A stretch of DNA of 30,601 nucleotides from contig DOWV01000210.1 of the NCBI GenBank assembly GCA_003519375.1, positions 1 through 30,601 of the forward strand, written 5' to 3'. Below are positions 7,764 to 16,286 of the stretch, one piece after another (within the stretch, counting starts at the first letter, position 1; each line of letters starts with the position of its first letter). Source of the stretch: Bacteroidota bacterium. Its GTDB lineage: Bacteria > Bacteroidota > Ignavibacteria > UBA10030. The notes beneath the pieces were generated by a model. That model was not told where the DNA came from and searched no databases. It saw nothing but the letters and a program-made list of their open reading frames with translations. The position numbers were made by a program, and so were the translations under genes.

Positions 7764-9106
7764 TGGACAAGACACACCAATGCGATTTGGACCAGGATGC
7801 TGCGCTTTATCGTCCGATCTATCAGACGGGGAGAGGCTACTACGTCGTTGGTGGAATTTTCCTCGCTGTCTATCTCTTCTCGATCTACATGTACTATGCG
7901 CAGATCCGGAATGGATTGGGCGTGACAGGAATGAATCAACCTGTCACGTGGGGTTTCTACATTGTCAACTTTGTTTTCTTTATCGGGATAAGCCACGCCG
8001 GCACGCTCATTTCGGCCATCCTTCGTTTGTCGAAGGCGGAGTGGCGCAGGCCCATCACGCGTATGGCGGAGGTCATTACGGCGATCGTCCTCGCGATCGG
8101 GGGGCTTCATCCTATCATCGACTTGGGGAGACCTGATCGGATGATGAACCTGCTGGAATCGGGACGCCTCCAGTCTCCATTGCTTTGGGACGTCACGAGC
8201 ATTACCGCATACTTCACGGCAAGCACAGTGTATCTTTACTTGCCAATGATCCCCGATATTGCCCGCATTCGGGATCGTGGGGGCAAACTCACATGGCTCT
8301 ATACGTTTATGGCGTGGGGGTGGCAAGGGACAGAACGACAAAAGCAGGTACTTAATAGGGCGATCAATATTCTGATGGTGATGGTCATCCCGATAGCGAT
8401 TTCTGTCCACACCGTGATTTCGTACATATTTTCGATGACGCTTCAACCTGGGTGGCACAGCACGATTTTCGGTCCTTACTTCGTCGCGGGAGCTATTTTC
8501 TCGGGAATCGCCGCATTGCTTATCGTGATGATCATTTTTCGGAAAGTATTCCACTTTGAGGACTATCTGAAGCAGATCCATTTTCAGTACCTCGGGACTC
8601 TTCTACTTATCATGTCAATCATCTGGTTCTACTTCACGTTTTCGGAGTACCTCACGGGCATCTTTGGGGGAGAGCCTCACGAGATGAATACCATCCTCTA
8701 CAAATTCAGCGGGCCATTTGCATTTTTCTTCTGGGGAATGGTCCTCTGCAATTTTGTGATCCCGGTTACGATTCTCAGTTTTCGCAAATTTAAGACGATC
8801 AGCGGTGTCCTCATCGCCTCCATTGCGGTGGTAATCGGGATGTGGCTAGAGCGGTTCATTATTGTCGTTCCATCGCTCGCGAATCCCAGAATGGAACTTC
8901 CCCTTGGCATCTACATACCATCTTTGGTTGAATGGGCGTTGTTCGCTGGGGGCTTGTCCGTTTTTGCGCTGGGCTTTATGGTATTTGCAAAGTTTTTTCC
9001 ATTAATTTCGATCTGGGAGATTGAAGAAGGTCGTATACACGGAGTCAAGGAAGTTGAAGAACGTATTCACAGCTATTTGCCCGGCAGGGAGTTGAGCAAT
9101 CTGTAA
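7760..9106 (+). CDS. NrfD-family quinone-binding membrane subunit (QrcD/ActC-like)
   Basis: Protein of 448 residues with about ten hydrophobic helices. Family marks include GISHAGTLISAILRL (about 75-89), where the His is thought to lie near the quinone site in ACIII/Qrc relatives, DLGRPDRM (about 122-129) and the WLERFIIVVPSL stretch near helix nine. It anchors the complex and is the site of quinol or quinone chemistry. Ten helices fit ActC/QrcD better than the eight-helix PsrC type. No ActD, ActE or second NrfD gene follows, so the complex as encoded here is the four-subunit Qrc type rather than full ACIII. The gene overlaps its upstream neighbour by four bases. Direction of electron flow cannot be read from the sequence. 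Confidence 0.92.
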   Translation: MMDKTHQCDLDQDAALYRPIYQTGRGYYVVGGIFLAVYLFSIYMYYAQIRNGLGVTGMNQPVTWGFYIVNFVFFIGISHAGTLISAILRLSKAEWRRPITRMAEVITAIVLAIGGLHPIIDLGRPDRMMNLLESGRLQSPLLWDVTSITAYFTASTVYLYLPMIPDIARIRDRGGKLTWLYTFMAWGWQGTERQKQVLNRAINILMVMVIPIAISVHTVISYIFSMTLQPGWHSTIFGPYFVAGAIFSGIAALLIVMIIFRKVFHFEDYLKQIHFQYLGTLLLIMSIIWFYFTFSEYLTGIFGGEPHEMNTILYKFSGPFAFFFWGMVLCNFVIPVTILSFRKFKTISGVLIASIAVVIGMWLERFIIVVPSLANPRMELPLGIYIPSLVEWALFAGGLSVFALGFMVFAKFFPLISIWEIEEGRIHGVKEVEERIHSYLPGRELSNL

Positions 9107-9182
9107 GGGGGGATGAGACAAGGAGCGGTGGTCGGGATTCATTAATTCACTTACTGGTCAAACCTTTAGAAGGAATTTTACC

Positions 9183-9731
9183 ATGAAGACGTTTCGCACC
9201 GTCCTTGCTGCACTGGTTTGCACTCTCGTACTTCTGTCCACGATGCAGGCGCAGAATAAGTATGTGGGAACGAAGATGTGCGGGATGTGTCACAAGTCAG
9301 ATAAACAGGGGAAGCAACTTGATATTTGGCAGAAGAGCAAGCATGCCGAAGCCTACAAAACGCTCCTGACAGCCAAGGCGGCTGAGTATGCCAAAGCAAG
9401 GGGACTCAAGAAACCAGCGGTGGAATCTCCGGAATGCCTGGAATGTCATACCTTCGGCAAGACGGTCGACGCGAGTCTCTTTGAAAAAGGCTTCGATATC
9501 AAGGAAGGGGTTCAATGCGAATCATGTCATGGCGCGGGATCCCAATACAAGAGCATGACAGTAATGAAGGACAAGGCGAAAGCTGGTGCTGCGGGACTGA
9601 AGCTGTACAAGGATGAAGCAGAAATTCAAAAGTTCTGCAAGAGCTGCCATAATGAAAAGAGCCCGGCATACAAAGAGTTCAAGTACGACGAGTTTTGGGC
9701 CAAGATTAAGCATACCGTGCCAAAGGGCTAG
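9183..9731 (+). CDS. Tetrahaem cytochrome c, c554-like
   Basis: Secreted protein of 182 residues with a signal peptide (about 1-23, ending QAQ) and four CXXCH motifs (starting at 33, 85, 112 and 152). The opening KYVGTKMCGMCH, the WQKSKHAEAYKTL stretch after haem 1 and the CESCHGAG block match the cytochrome c554 family, which in ammonia oxidisers takes electrons from hydroxylamine oxidoreductase and in other lineages acts as a general periplasmic carrier. No hydroxylamine oxidoreductase gene is nearby, so the second role is more likely. AGAAGGA lies about 8 bases before the ATG. A 76-base gap separates it from the NrfD gene, so it may be the last gene of that operon or have its own promoter. 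Confidence 0.9.
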   Translation: MKTFRTVLAALVCTLVLLSTMQAQNKYVGTKMCGMCHKSDKQGKQLDIWQKSKHAEAYKTLLTAKAAEYAKARGLKKPAVESPECLECHTFGKTVDASLFEKGFDIKEGVQCESCHGAGSQYKSMTVMKDKAKAGAAGLKLYKDEAEIQKFCKSCHNEKSPAYKEFKYDEFWAKIKHTVPKG

Positions 9732-9775
9732 TCAGACCCTGATTCATTGTCTCTGAGCTGTTGAAAATCCAGGGG

Positions 9776-9810
9776 CGGCGCTGCCCGAAAGGCGCGGCGC
9801 CGTTCCTTCC
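9776..9810 (+). terminator. Possible weak transcription terminator after the c554 gene
   Basis: CGGCGC at 9776-9781 pairs with GCGCCG at 9797-9802, with a smaller inner GCC/GGC stem around CGAAA. The pyrimidine-rich stretch that follows (TTCCTTCCTTT) is not a clean T-run, so this may be only a pause or processing hairpin. It lies 45 bases after the c554 stop and before a gene of a different kind. Confidence 0.35.
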
Positions 9811-9837
9811 TTTCGATGCCGTTAGGGGGTAACTCCC

Positions 9838-10239
9838 ATGGATAGATCCATGGTACAGAAATCCCTCGAAGTCTGGTTGTTTGTCGCTCTCGCAGCAATG
9901 ATGAATGGTATGTTCCGGAGCTTGTTTCTCGTGCCCCGGCTCGGCGATCACGCCGCTCACGTTTTGAGCGTCCTGATGCTGATGATCTTCGTGCTGCTTT
10001 TTTCTTCGGTGCTGGTAGACAGGTTTCTGAGGGAGTACGTCAACGCCGATCTGTTCCTGATCGGCTTTCTGTGGGTGACAATGAGTGTGAGTGTCGATTT
10101 TCTATTTGAGTATTTTGTCATGGATGTGCCGTGGAGGGTAATCCTCCACGATTACGATCTGTTTTCGGGAAGGATCTGGCTGCTGGTGCTGGCAACGGAG
10201 TTTATCGGACCCTGGTTTATGGCTTCGAACCGCCGTTGA
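9838..10239 (+). CDS. Four-helix membrane protein of unknown function
   Basis: Protein of 133 residues with four hydrophobic segments (about 11-31, 43-61, 70-95 and 111-128) and short loops. No family is recognised, and no haem, metal or catalytic motif stands out. An AGGGGG about 8 bases upstream supports ATG 9838; ATG 9850 is an in-frame alternative. It lies between the c554 gene and a porin-like gene. A 106-base gap separates it from the latter, so it need not share an operon with either. Confidence 0.75.
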   Translation: MDRSMVQKSLEVWLFVALAAMMNGMFRSLFLVPRLGDHAAHVLSVLMLMIFVLLFSSVLVDRFLREYVNADLFLIGFLWVTMSVSVDFLFEYFVMDVPWRVILHDYDLFSGRIWLLVLATEFIGPWFMASNRR

Positions 10240-10345
10240 AGACCCATGCTGCTCACCGTGCGGCTGCCTAACTCCCGGCGTGCACCTTCCCGCAATGTTC
10301 TGAAACCGTGCTTAAGTCACGATCACTTTTCCAGTTCAAATACTT

Positions 10346-11656
10346 ATGAAGAACCTTCTCTTACTTATCTGTCTCCTCGTTCTTTCGGTTTCCGGGGCGT
10401 TCGGACAGCGGCTGCAGGCCCGTCTTGTGACCTCTGCCTATGCCTGGGAGCGGCAAGACACGATTGGAACGTCATCCCAACATCTTTTCGGGTATCAGAC
10501 CGTTCAGCTTTCGCTGGCCGGAGAACAACTGTCGTTCCATACCTATCTGCAGGGGTTCAACGACTTTGCCGGTCCCGTGAAGAACGATCCGACCGTACGA
10601 CTCTACAACCTGTACGCCAAGTGGTCGAACATCGCCCGGATCGCTGACCTGAGCATCGGCCGCCAGGCGGTGTTTGCAGGGGTCGGAACGGGAACCATCG
10701 ACGGCGGACTTGCCACGATGAGGTTCCTCGACTCAAAGGTTAAAGTCGTCGGATACTATGGATCGCTCCCATCACTGGGCTACAAAGCTGCGCTTATAGA
10801 AAATGCAGCCGACAATTCCATGATGGGGGGCCAGCTGGTTGTCGCTCCGGTCGAGTTCGCGCAGGCCTCCGTAAGCTATATGAAGAGGAACATGAGGCCC
10901 GAGACGTACTTCGGCACCCGGCGGGATTCACTCTTCAACCCGTACCTGGTGGAAATAAAGCCGTCCGCGACGGCAGAGGAGTACCTCAGCGGCGATCTCA
11001 GCCTGGACTATAAAGAAATCGTTTCCGGGTATGCCAGGTTCGATTACGATTTGTTGCTGGAGAAGAACTCCCGTTTCCAGCTGTTTACGCGGGTGACGCC
11101 GTTCAGCTCAAGTTCTGTCAAGGTACTCCAGCCTTTGAGTATCACGGCGGAATATCTCCAGCGCGAACCGCGCCTCCTCTTCAATTCGATTTTCTCCGTA
11201 TTCTCGTTCACATCGCTGAAGGAGTACGAAGCGGGCGCCGAGTACAGCATCGGCACCAAGTGGCAGGTGTTCGCCAAATACGGTTCCGTCTCGTACAATG
11301 ACGCGACCCAGAACCAGATCACCGTCGGCGTCAACGGTGAGCACATCTCGGCGAGCCTGACGCGTGATGACGGCGACGGCGGTGAACTCAGTGCCGCATC
11401 GCTGAACCTCGGCTATCCACTTTTTGAAAACAAGCTGACCCCGACGCTCCTCGTCGGTTATGCGCATTACAAGCTCAGCGAGTTCTCGCAGCTCGAGAAT
11501 GCCCTGAGCGTCGCCGTGGGCGCGGTGTACCGGCCACTGCGGGCGCTCTCGGTTGATGCGCAGGCTCAATGGATCCAGAACAAGATCTATAATACCGACA
11601 TGCGTTTCTTCGTCAGGGTCAATTATCTTTTCAGCCAACAACTCGCAATCTTCTAA
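10346..11656 (+). CDS. Porin-like outer-membrane beta-barrel protein
   Basis: Protein of 436 residues with a signal peptide (about 1-20, ending AFG). The mature part is dominated by alternating polar/non-polar stretches of about ten residues (for example QTVQLSLAG, AGAEYSIGTKWQVFAKYGSVSY and MRFFVRVNYLFS), typical of transmembrane beta-strands, and the protein ends close to an aromatic residue (IF). No specific porin family is recognised. Eleven bases after its stop lies a 14-haem cytochrome gene, followed by a haem lipoprotein gene. This is the layout expected for a porin-cytochrome conduit that lets electrons cross the outer membrane, with the barrel as a sheath around a multihaem protein. 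The role is inferred from context; a general or solute-specific porin is the alternative. Confidence 0.82.
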   Translation: MKNLLLLICLLVLSVSGAFGQRLQARLVTSAYAWERQDTIGTSSQHLFGYQTVQLSLAGEQLSFHTYLQGFNDFAGPVKNDPTVRLYNLYAKWSNIARIADLSIGRQAVFAGVGTGTIDGGLATMRFLDSKVKVVGYYGSLPSLGYKAALIENAADNSMMGGQLVVAPVEFAQASVSYMKRNMRPETYFGTRRDSLFNPYLVEIKPSATAEEYLSGDLSLDYKEIVSGYARFDYDLLLEKNSRFQLFTRVTPFSSSSVKVLQPLSITAEYLQREPRLLFNSIFSVFSFTSLKEYEAGAEYSIGTKWQVFAKYGSVSYNDATQNQITVGVNGEHISASLTRDDGDGGELSAASLNLGYPLFENKLTPTLLVGYAHYKLSEFSQLENALSVAVGAVYRPLRALSVDAQAQWIQNKIYNTDMRFFVRVNYLFSQQLAIF

Positions 11657-11666
11657 CAGAGATCGT

Positions 11667-12905
11667 ATGCTCAAACCAACGCCAATCGTTCATCGGACAG
11701 TCCGCCGGATCTATTCCGGTGCCTTGCTCGGAGTCATCTGCATCCTCGCTCTTGCCCTTATGGGCTCCGTGCGCCAGGATGCCCCTGCCAAGGATGGACC
11801 ATCGTCCGTCAAATTCTCTCACAAATTCCACGTCCGCGATGCGGGAATGGCGTGCGCCGATTGCCATACCAAGGCACCAGCGAGCAAGCTGGCGTCGGAT
11901 AATCTGCTGGCGACGCACGAAAACTGCCAGAGCTGCCACGAGGAACAGATCAACTCGAAGTGCACGTTCTGTCATATGAGCGACGACCCGTCGACGTATG
12001 TTGCGACGGAGCTTCCGAAGCGGAATCTCGTGTTCTCGCACGAGTTCCACCTTTCGGGCCAGAAGCTCGAGTGCGAGCGCTGTCACACCGGTGTCGATGC
12101 GGCGGAAATCGGCGTTGCGATGAAAGTGCCGGACATGCCGTCATGCAATTCGTGTCACAACGACGTGAAGGCATCGAACGCATGCGAAGGATGTCACGTG
12201 GATATGGCTGCTTTGAGGCCTCGTGAGCACAATCGAACCGACTTTGCACGGGAGCACAAGATGGTTGCCCGCATTTCAACGGCGACCTGTGCGACCTGCC
12301 ATACACAGGAATCGTGCACAGACTGTCATAACGGCTCGGATCTGATCAAGGTGAGCGTGCCGGGGAAGGACATGATGTCTCTCCGCTCGCCGCGCCTTGC
12401 GACGATCGACCGCGGTCAAAGCATGAATCTCACGAAAGTGCACGATCTCAATTTCAAGTTCACTCACGGCCTTGCCGTCGAGGGCAAGAAGTCGGATTGT
12501 CAAACCTGTCACGACAAGCAGACTTTCTGCGCACAATGCCATGAAGCCGGAGGGGATGTCAACCAGAACAAGTTTATGCCTGACTCACACCGCCAGCCCC
12601 GGTTCGCCTTGATGGGAGTAGGCAGCGGGGGAGGGTTGCACGCAAAGCTGGCCAAGCGTGACATCGAGACCTGTGCGGCATGCCATGATGCTCAGGGCGC
12701 CGACGCGGCCTGCATTCTCTGCCATACCGACTTCGACGGCATCAAGGGGACAAATCCAAGGACGCATCTGCCGGGATTCATGTCCGGCGAACACGGCACC
12801 TGGCATAACGATCCGGGCGCAACCTGCTATGTCTGCCACACGGACGCGAACGCGCGTGTCGGCGGGACTAAAGGACAAAAGTTCTGTGGCTACTGTCATA
12901 AGTGA
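11667..12905 (+). CDS. Secreted 14-haem cytochrome c
   Basis: Protein of 412 residues with an N-terminal hydrophobic segment (about 16-33) that acts as a signal peptide or anchor, then fourteen CXXCH motifs from residue 63 to the last residues (CGYCHK). The first part repeats a cytochrome c7-like unit: FSHKFH and FSHEFH, each followed by haem sites in a compact three-haem pattern. The frame is open upstream, but ATG 11667 is chosen because it lies just after the porin stop and leads directly into the signal sequence. It probably serves as the periplasmic partner of the porin-like protein, or as the wire inside the barrel. In known porin-cytochrome complexes this role is filled by octa- to decahaem proteins, so fourteen is high. 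Confidence 0.9.
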   Translation: MLKPTPIVHRTVRRIYSGALLGVICILALALMGSVRQDAPAKDGPSSVKFSHKFHVRDAGMACADCHTKAPASKLASDNLLATHENCQSCHEEQINSKCTFCHMSDDPSTYVATELPKRNLVFSHEFHLSGQKLECERCHTGVDAAEIGVAMKVPDMPSCNSCHNDVKASNACEGCHVDMAALRPREHNRTDFAREHKMVARISTATCATCHTQESCTDCHNGSDLIKVSVPGKDMMSLRSPRLATIDRGQSMNLTKVHDLNFKFTHGLAVEGKKSDCQTCHDKQTFCAQCHEAGGDVNQNKFMPDSHRQPRFALMGVGSGGGLHAKLAKRDIETCAACHDAQGADAACILCHTDFDGIKGTNPRTHLPGFMSGEHGTWHNDPGATCYVCHTDANARVGGTKGQKFCGYCHK

Positions 12906-12915
12906 GCTGAGACCT

Positions 12916-13842
12916 ATGAGAACAACCAGACTTCTAACCGCATTCCTAATCACTCTTCTCGTTATCGCTGCGCTGGTCATGAGCTCGTGCAGCGACCTGA
13001 ACAAAGAACTGCCGGTGCCGGTTTCGGGCAGTCAAAAAGTGCACGAAGAGGGTTGGACCACAGCCAGCTCGGCGAATTTCCACGGCGAAGCGCTGAGGCA
13101 GACGCAGTACAAACTGGACGAGTGCGTATCGTGTCACTCGAAGCAATACACGGGCGGTGTGACCGGTGTTTCGTGCATGACGTCGGGCTGCCACGTCGAT
13201 GCCAACAACGTTCCGAAGTCGCCGGAGGCGTGCAGCACGTGCCATGGTTCGTTCTCCGCTCCGGCAAACAACTTCTCAGCGGCCGCGCCGCCGAGGTCCG
13301 TGGAGGGTGAAACAGACGCCACGTCACGCGGAGTCGGCGCTCATCAGAAACATCTGGTGACAGGTACGATCGGTAAAGCAACCAGATGCCGGGAATGCCA
13401 CACGGTGCCGACGCAGTTGAATGCGGCGGGCCATCTCGGCGCACTCCCCGCAGAGGTCGCGTTCAACGACACGCTCGCACGATTGACGACGGCGAAGGGT
13501 TCATTCACGACCATTCCATCATACGACGCTTCATCATTGAAGTGCAGCAACACCTTCTGTCACGGAAGCTGGAAGCTGCGGAAAGCGACATCTACCTCTC
13601 AGTTTGCCTACGCGGATTCTGTGATGGTGGGTGAGAATTTTTCGCCGACATGGACAGGAGGATCTTCCAGCGCCACCTGCGGCAGTTGCCATGGCCTCCC
13701 GCCGAAAGGTCACATCGTTGTTCCGGTTTCGACATGCGGAACCTGTCACGACGGTATCGTGAGCAGCGATGGGACAATCACCGACAAAACAAGACACGTG
13801 AACGGCAAGATCAATGTGTTCGGTCAGGAGTACGCATTCTGA
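12916..13842 (+). CDS. Multihaem c lipoprotein with CX4CH and CXXCH motifs
   Basis: Protein of 308 residues. Residues 1-24 form a lipoprotein signal with VMSSC (C25) as a near-canonical lipobox, so the mature protein is probably lipid-anchored. Five CXXCH motifs start at about 70, 106, 158, 255 and 274. Two further sites are CX4CH (C87...C92-H93 and C210...C215-H216). Mixed CX4CH/CXXCH spacing, with the GAHQKHL phrase before a haem, is the mark of a family first described in Geobacter. ATG 12916 is chosen for the lipoprotein signal; the longer open frame upstream overlaps the preceding cytochrome gene and is a shadow. Start-to-stop spacing to that gene is 10 bases. It is a good candidate for the terminal component of the porin-cytochrome set, but which face of the outer membrane it occupies is not shown. 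Confidence 0.88.
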   Translation: MRTTRLLTAFLITLLVIAALVMSSCSDLNKELPVPVSGSQKVHEEGWTTASSANFHGEALRQTQYKLDECVSCHSKQYTGGVTGVSCMTSGCHVDANNVPKSPEACSTCHGSFSAPANNFSAAAPPRSVEGETDATSRGVGAHQKHLVTGTIGKATRCRECHTVPTQLNAAGHLGALPAEVAFNDTLARLTTAKGSFTTIPSYDASSLKCSNTFCHGSWKLRKATSTSQFAYADSVMVGENFSPTWTGGSSSATCGSCHGLPPKGHIVVPVSTCGTCHDGIVSSDGTITDKTRHVNGKINVFGQEYAF

Positions 13843-13910
13843 TCTGACGCAGAATCTTGTTCGGTTTCATGTTGAAAACCATCCAATGAAAGGACGAGGC
13901 TGAAGGAGAT

Positions 13911-16169
13911 ATGGTAGGGACGATTATTATCTGGATTGCCACTCTCGCATCCGCATTTTCTGTATATGCTTATTACCGGAGCGTGAGCTCGCAAAAGCGT
14001 CAACTCGGTATGGCGCGCAACAGCTACGGCGTCATGGTCATGGCTGTTCTTGCCGCTTCAGCCGCACTGATGATGTACATACTCCGTCATCAGTTTGAAT
14101 ACGCCTACGTCTGGGGTTACAGCTCCCGGGCACTGCCGCTTGAATTATTGATCACGACATTTTGGGCGGGGCAGGAGGGGAGCTTTCTCTTCTGGGCGCT
14201 CTGTTCTGCGCTGATCGGATTGGGACTTATGTCCTATTCCCGAAAGAGAGGAAATGAAGCTGAAGTGATGACGGTGTACACCGTGGTCCAGCTCTTTCTT
14301 CTGGTGCTTCTCATCGTCAAATCGCCATTTCAGTACCTCTGGCAAGCGCAGGCTGATGTTCCCGTCGGGACCATTCCGTCGGACGGCCGCGGACTGAATC
14401 CGCTGCTGCAGAACTTCTGGATGATCGCTCATCCTCCGGTGTTATTCGCGGGCTTCGCCGCGATGGCGGTTCCGTTCTCATTCGCACTGGCTGCCCTCTG
14501 GCGACGGTCCTACCTCGAGTGGGTCAATAACTCGCTTCCCTGGGTCATCGGAGGCACGATCGCTCTCGGGTCGGGCATCATGATGGGAGGATACTGGGCC
14601 TACGGCGTTCTCGGATGGGGCGGATGGTGGGGATGGGATCCGGTTGAGAACTCATCGCTTATCCCCTGGCTCGTCGGTATCATCCTCGTCCACACCATGC
14701 TTGTACAGCGACGGACAGGCGGACTGGTCAGGACAAACTTCTTCCTCGGAATCAGCACCTATGTTCTGGTTGTCTACAGCACGTTCCTGACCCGCAGCGG
14801 CATCCTCGGGTCGTCTTCGGTGCATTCCTTCGTTGACCCCGGCGCATTTGCCTATACCCTTCTTGTTATCTGGATTGTGGCGTCGGTGATTGTCGGATTT
14901 GGCATGGTGTTTCGACGATGGGCTGATTTGAAGGCATTCTCCAACCGGTCTCCGCTCTTCACACGTGAATCAATCCTCGGCATCAGCTCGGCCGTGATGG
15001 GCGCCAGCGCGCTGGTCATTCTCTTTGGCACAAGCTGGCCGATTCTCTCCAAGGCTTCGCTGGAGCCCGCGTTTTATGACAAAACGAATCTTCCTATCGC
15101 GATTGCAATGGGTCTTTTGCTTGGCCTGAGCCTTCTCGTTCAGTGGAAGGAGGAATCGTCAGGTCAGCTCCTCAAGAATTCAGCGATTTCCCTGATTGCG
15201 GCTGCAGTGTTGACGGCGGTGTTGGTCTTTGTGGGGCTTGATGATGTCCTCTTCGCCGTTTTCGCATTCTCGTCGCTATTTGCCTTATCTGTCAACGCCA
15301 TCCGGCTTTACCGGCTGGCAAGGGAGAATGTCCGGTTTACCGGCGGCGCCCTCGCACATCTCGGCCTCGCTCTGTTATTCCTGGGCATCATCGGATCCGG
15401 CCGCTATGGCCAGAAGCAGACGGCTTCGCTCCCGATGAACGAAGCACAAGTCATCCTGGGACACAAGCTGACCTACACCGGGTCGAAGCCGACGACTGAC
15501 GGTAAGTGGATGTTTTCCGTCAACGTCGAAAAAGGCGGTTCGCAGTTCGTTCTTGAACCGGTCATGTTTGAAAGCGAGTACAACAATAGCCTGATGAGAA
15601 ATCCGGACTATGCGGCTTTCCTGACGCGTGACTTTTACTTAGAACCCGTTTCGCTTGAAGAAGGAGCGCCGGCGTCAGCCACCACAAGCGGCGTGCTGGA
15701 ACTCAAGACCGGCCAAACGAAAACGGTAGGTCCCGTGGCGGTCAAATTCTTGCGCTTTGACATGAAGCATGGCGACATGAGCGGAATGGCCGGAGGTCAG
15801 GATATGACCATCGGGGCTGTGCTTGAAGTGAAACGAGGAAACAGCTCGGAAGAACTGACGGCGTTCACGTCCTTCAAGAATATCGAAAAGCCGGAGCCAA
15901 AAACAGCGAGTACCAAGGATGGAAAACTCGGCTTTGAGCTGCTCGGCATGAACGTCGATGCACCTGGAAAAGGTTCAACGATTCAAATTGCCGTAAAGGG
16001 TGTGGAAGAACAACAGGCGGGGCAGTCGGCGAAGTCGCAGATCCTCGTGATCGAGGCAAGTGTGAAGCCGTTCATGAGCCTTGTCTGGGTTGGTGCGTTT
16101 CTGATGATGCTGGGCCTCTGTATCGCGCTCACAACAAAGATGAACGGCACACGTCCGAAACAAGCCTGA
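13911..16169 (+). CDS. ccmF: Cytochrome c haem lyase subunit CcmF
   Basis: Large polytopic membrane protein (752 residues) that attaches haem to apocytochromes c in the system I pathway. The tryptophan-rich WWD haem-handling motif is clear at about residues 235-246 (GWGGWWGWDPVE), with an AHPP motif at 173-176 and further conserved histidines. Many helices fill the first ~500 residues. A soluble periplasmic part (about 510-715) and a final helix follow, as in the CcmF/NrfE family, though the family is usually nearer 650 residues. GAAGGAG precedes ATG 13911. Its place right after the multihaem genes suggests that it serves their maturation. No other ccm genes are in the window. Confidence 0.93.
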   Translation: MVGTIIIWIATLASAFSVYAYYRSVSSQKRQLGMARNSYGVMVMAVLAASAALMMYILRHQFEYAYVWGYSSRALPLELLITTFWAGQEGSFLFWALCSALIGLGLMSYSRKRGNEAEVMTVYTVVQLFLLVLLIVKSPFQYLWQAQADVPVGTIPSDGRGLNPLLQNFWMIAHPPVLFAGFAAMAVPFSFALAALWRRSYLEWVNNSLPWVIGGTIALGSGIMMGGYWAYGVLGWGGWWGWDPVENSSLIPWLVGIILVHTMLVQRRTGGLVRTNFFLGISTYVLVVYSTFLTRSGILGSSSVHSFVDPGAFAYTLLVIWIVASVIVGFGMVFRRWADLKAFSNRSPLFTRESILGISSAVMGASALVILFGTSWPILSKASLEPAFYDKTNLPIAIAMGLLLGLSLLVQWKEESSGQLLKNSAISLIAAAVLTAVLVFVGLDDVLFAVFAFSSLFALSVNAIRLYRLARENVRFTGGALAHLGLALLFLGIIGSGRYGQKQTASLPMNEAQVILGHKLTYTGSKPTTDGKWMFSVNVEKGGSQFVLEPVMFESEYNNSLMRNPDYAAFLTRDFYLEPVSLEEGAPASATTSGVLELKTGQTKTVGPVAVKFLRFDMKHGDMSGMAGGQDMTIGAVLEVKRGNSSEELTAFTSFKNIEKPEPKTASTKDGKLGFELLGMNVDAPGKGSTIQIAVKGVEEQQAGQSAKSQILVIEASVKPFMSLVWVGAFLMMLGLCIALTTKMNGTRPKQA

Positions 16170-16201
16170 CCCCCGATGTAGCGTCCGCTGTTGGAAATGC
16201 A

Positions 16202-16231
16202 GAAGCCCCGCCAGGTGCGGGGCTTCGTTTT
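16202..16231 (+). terminator. Intrinsic terminator after ccmF
   Basis: A perfect 10-bp stem (GAAGCCCCGC at 16202-16211 with GCGGGGCTTC at 16217-16226) closes a five-base loop and is followed by GTTTT. It lies 33 bases after the ccmF stop, between convergent genes. The T-run is only on the + side, so it mainly ends the ccmF transcript. Confidence 0.9.
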
Positions 16232-16286
16232 GTACGACGTCAGGATGGGACGGCCAGGTGACAGGGCGCGTGCGTCTCAGATTCTC

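Noticed and set aside
7739..8581. A 280-residue minus-strand open frame opposite the NrfD gene
   Set aside because: Antisense shadow of a membrane protein; extreme charge content, no recognisable motif.
11108..12086. Minus-strand open frames (151 and 188 residues) under the porin and 14-haem genes
   Set aside because: They oppose genes with signal peptides and many CXXCH motifs and show no features of their own.
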